A stretch of DNA of 6,283 bases, from NCBI GenBank assembly GCA_902765885.1, contig CACXBN010000009.1, positions 1 to 6,283 on the forward strand, read 5' to 3'. The notes beneath the pieces were generated by a model that saw only the letters and a program-made list of their open reading frames with translations, did no database searches and had not been told where the DNA came from. Shown piece by piece: positions 5,624 to 6,283 of the stretch (the stretch's first letter is position 1; the number at the start of each line of letters is the position of its first letter). Made by a program: the position numbers and the translations under genes. This DNA is from an uncultured Ruminococcus sp. (GTDB lineage: Bacteria; Bacillota; Clostridia; Oscillospirales; CAG-272).

Positions 5624-5953
5624 TTGAATAAGCTGATTCGAGGTGCGGCGATCAGAGGTGGCATAGACTGTTTAGGTCCAATTGAAATTAATTGGAGAGT
5701 GTCAGAAAGTTATGTGTTTGTCTTCATAGAAGAATATACAGGTAAATGGTGGTACCGGGTTTTCATCAGCACGGGAGTATTTCATTATGATAGGGACAGA
5801 ATTCTCTATCCCAAAGATGGTGGAGAAGATTTGTTGTGTGTATACGATTGCTATGAGAATATAGCTGGATCAGAACAGGAAATTCAGATGTTGCAGGAAG
5901 GGGATTGGATGCAGCAGATAACAGCCGCTGTAGAGGAAGAAATGCGCGAATAG
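5624..5953 (+). CDS. Hypothetical protein, probably 5'-frameshifted
   Basis: The open frame gives 109 residues from a TTG at 5624, but no ribosome site precedes that codon and the frame is closed just upstream (TAA 5600-5602). The likelier original gene begins at ATG 5581, overlapping the LRR stop, with a one-base shift in an A6 run. The product has the beta-rich core INWRVSESYVFVFIEEYTG and WWYRVFISTGVFHYDRD, then an acidic helical C-terminus. It has no signal peptide or membrane helix. Its size, acidity and coupling to the LRR gene recall small partner or immunity-type proteins, but no family is recognised. Whether it is still expressed depends on the frameshift. Confidence 0.6.
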   Translation: MNKLIRGAAIRGGIDCLGPIEINWRVSESYVFVFIEEYTGKWWYRVFISTGVFHYDRDRILYPKDGGEDLLCVYDCYENIAGSEQEIQMLQEGDWMQQITAAVEEEMRE

Positions 5954-6091
5954 TGAATTTCTTCTTACCCCACATCCAAAAGATTCCTTGCTGAAATATT
6001 CCAGGAGTAAGTTATAAATAACTTTTGACATTTCTCCACAGGAATAGGAAGTTGGTAGGAGAACAGACCGCCAGGGAACACGGTGATAAAG

Positions 6092-6283
6092 ATGTATAAA
6101 TCGTATTCAAGGGAAGATTATATTCACATCGTAGACGAATGTGCTGAACGGGTTAGAAGCATTCTGCAAACAAGGTATGATGAGCTTGAAGATCTGAGAG
6201 ATGCAATAAATGACAGGTACCCATTTGAGGATCTGTTCCTTAAATGGGCTGAGGTAGATAACGAGGAAGAACTTATAAGACAC
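6092..6283 (+). CDS. Hypothetical protein, 5' part only (continues past the window)
   Basis: The frame is open from ATG 6092 to the right edge (64 codons), starting MYKSYSREDYIHIVDECAE and followed by RVRSILQTRYDELEDLRD. GGTGAT (6082-6087) can pair with the 16S 3' end just upstream. An in-frame GTG at 6083, preceded by AGGGA (6073-6077), is an alternative start. The visible part is acidic, helical and rich in charged residues, with no signal peptide or membrane segment. The gap from the previous gene is 129 or 138 bases depending on the start and contains a TTGACA (6025-6030) without a convincing -10 at the right distance. No family recognised; truncation by the window limits what can be said. 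Confidence 0.6.
   Translation, partial: MYKSYSREDYIHIVDECAERVRSILQTRYDELEDLRDAINDRYPFEDLFLKWAEVDNEEELIRH

Noticed and set aside
5978..6030. Third copy of the region after the 811 gene (AAAAGATTCCT and ATAACTTTT also near 1132 and 1190)
   Set aside because: Only two short AT-rich matches with different spacing and no hairpin; likely chance.

Overview
The window looks like accessory DNA of a Bacillota bacterium, probably a gut Clostridia (Lachnospiraceae-like) or Erysipelotrichia. The reasons are strong AAGGAGG-type Shine-Dalgarno sites, TTG/GTG start candidates, moderate GC, a BspA-type leucine-rich-repeat protein and an RNA polymerase alpha-CTD that reads as Firmicutes-like. Genus cannot be fixed by eye. 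All supported genes are on the + strand.

Left part (1-1320): decayed or modular DNA. It opens with the 3' end of an unrecognised gene (to 299). In the same frame follows a stop-interrupted stretch (300-431) that may be the tail of a large serine recombinase. A small intact hypothetical gene lies at 811-1131. Two copies of a long structured hairpin ending in a U-run (552-646 and 1225-1307) bracket that gene. The copies share base and apex sequence but differ in the middle of the stem while keeping it paired, and each has a conserved 15-base block starting 21 bases after the U-run ends. This duplicated module is the least explained element in the window.

Centre (1163-4265): a likely transfer-related operon. 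A sigma-A-like promoter (1163-1191) precedes hairpin copy 2, then come a 46-codon ORF (1321-1461), a 748-aa VirD4/TraD-like AAA+ ATPase (1474-3720) and, 17 bases later, a 175-aa protein ending in an RNA polymerase alpha-CTD-like domain (3738-4265). Because the hairpin has a terminator-like end and lies inside the presumed leader, transcription attenuation of the ATPase operon is possible but unproven.

Right part (4266-6283): more AT-rich DNA, likely cargo. It holds a cytoplasmic LRR protein with a tandemly duplicated ~95-residue C-terminal domain (4421-5581). A stop/start-overlapping small gene follows (5581-5953), whose 5' end is out of frame by one base at an A6 tract. The last feature is the 5' end of an unrecognised acidic protein running off the window (6092-6283).

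No tRNA, rRNA, CRISPR array or intact transposase was seen.
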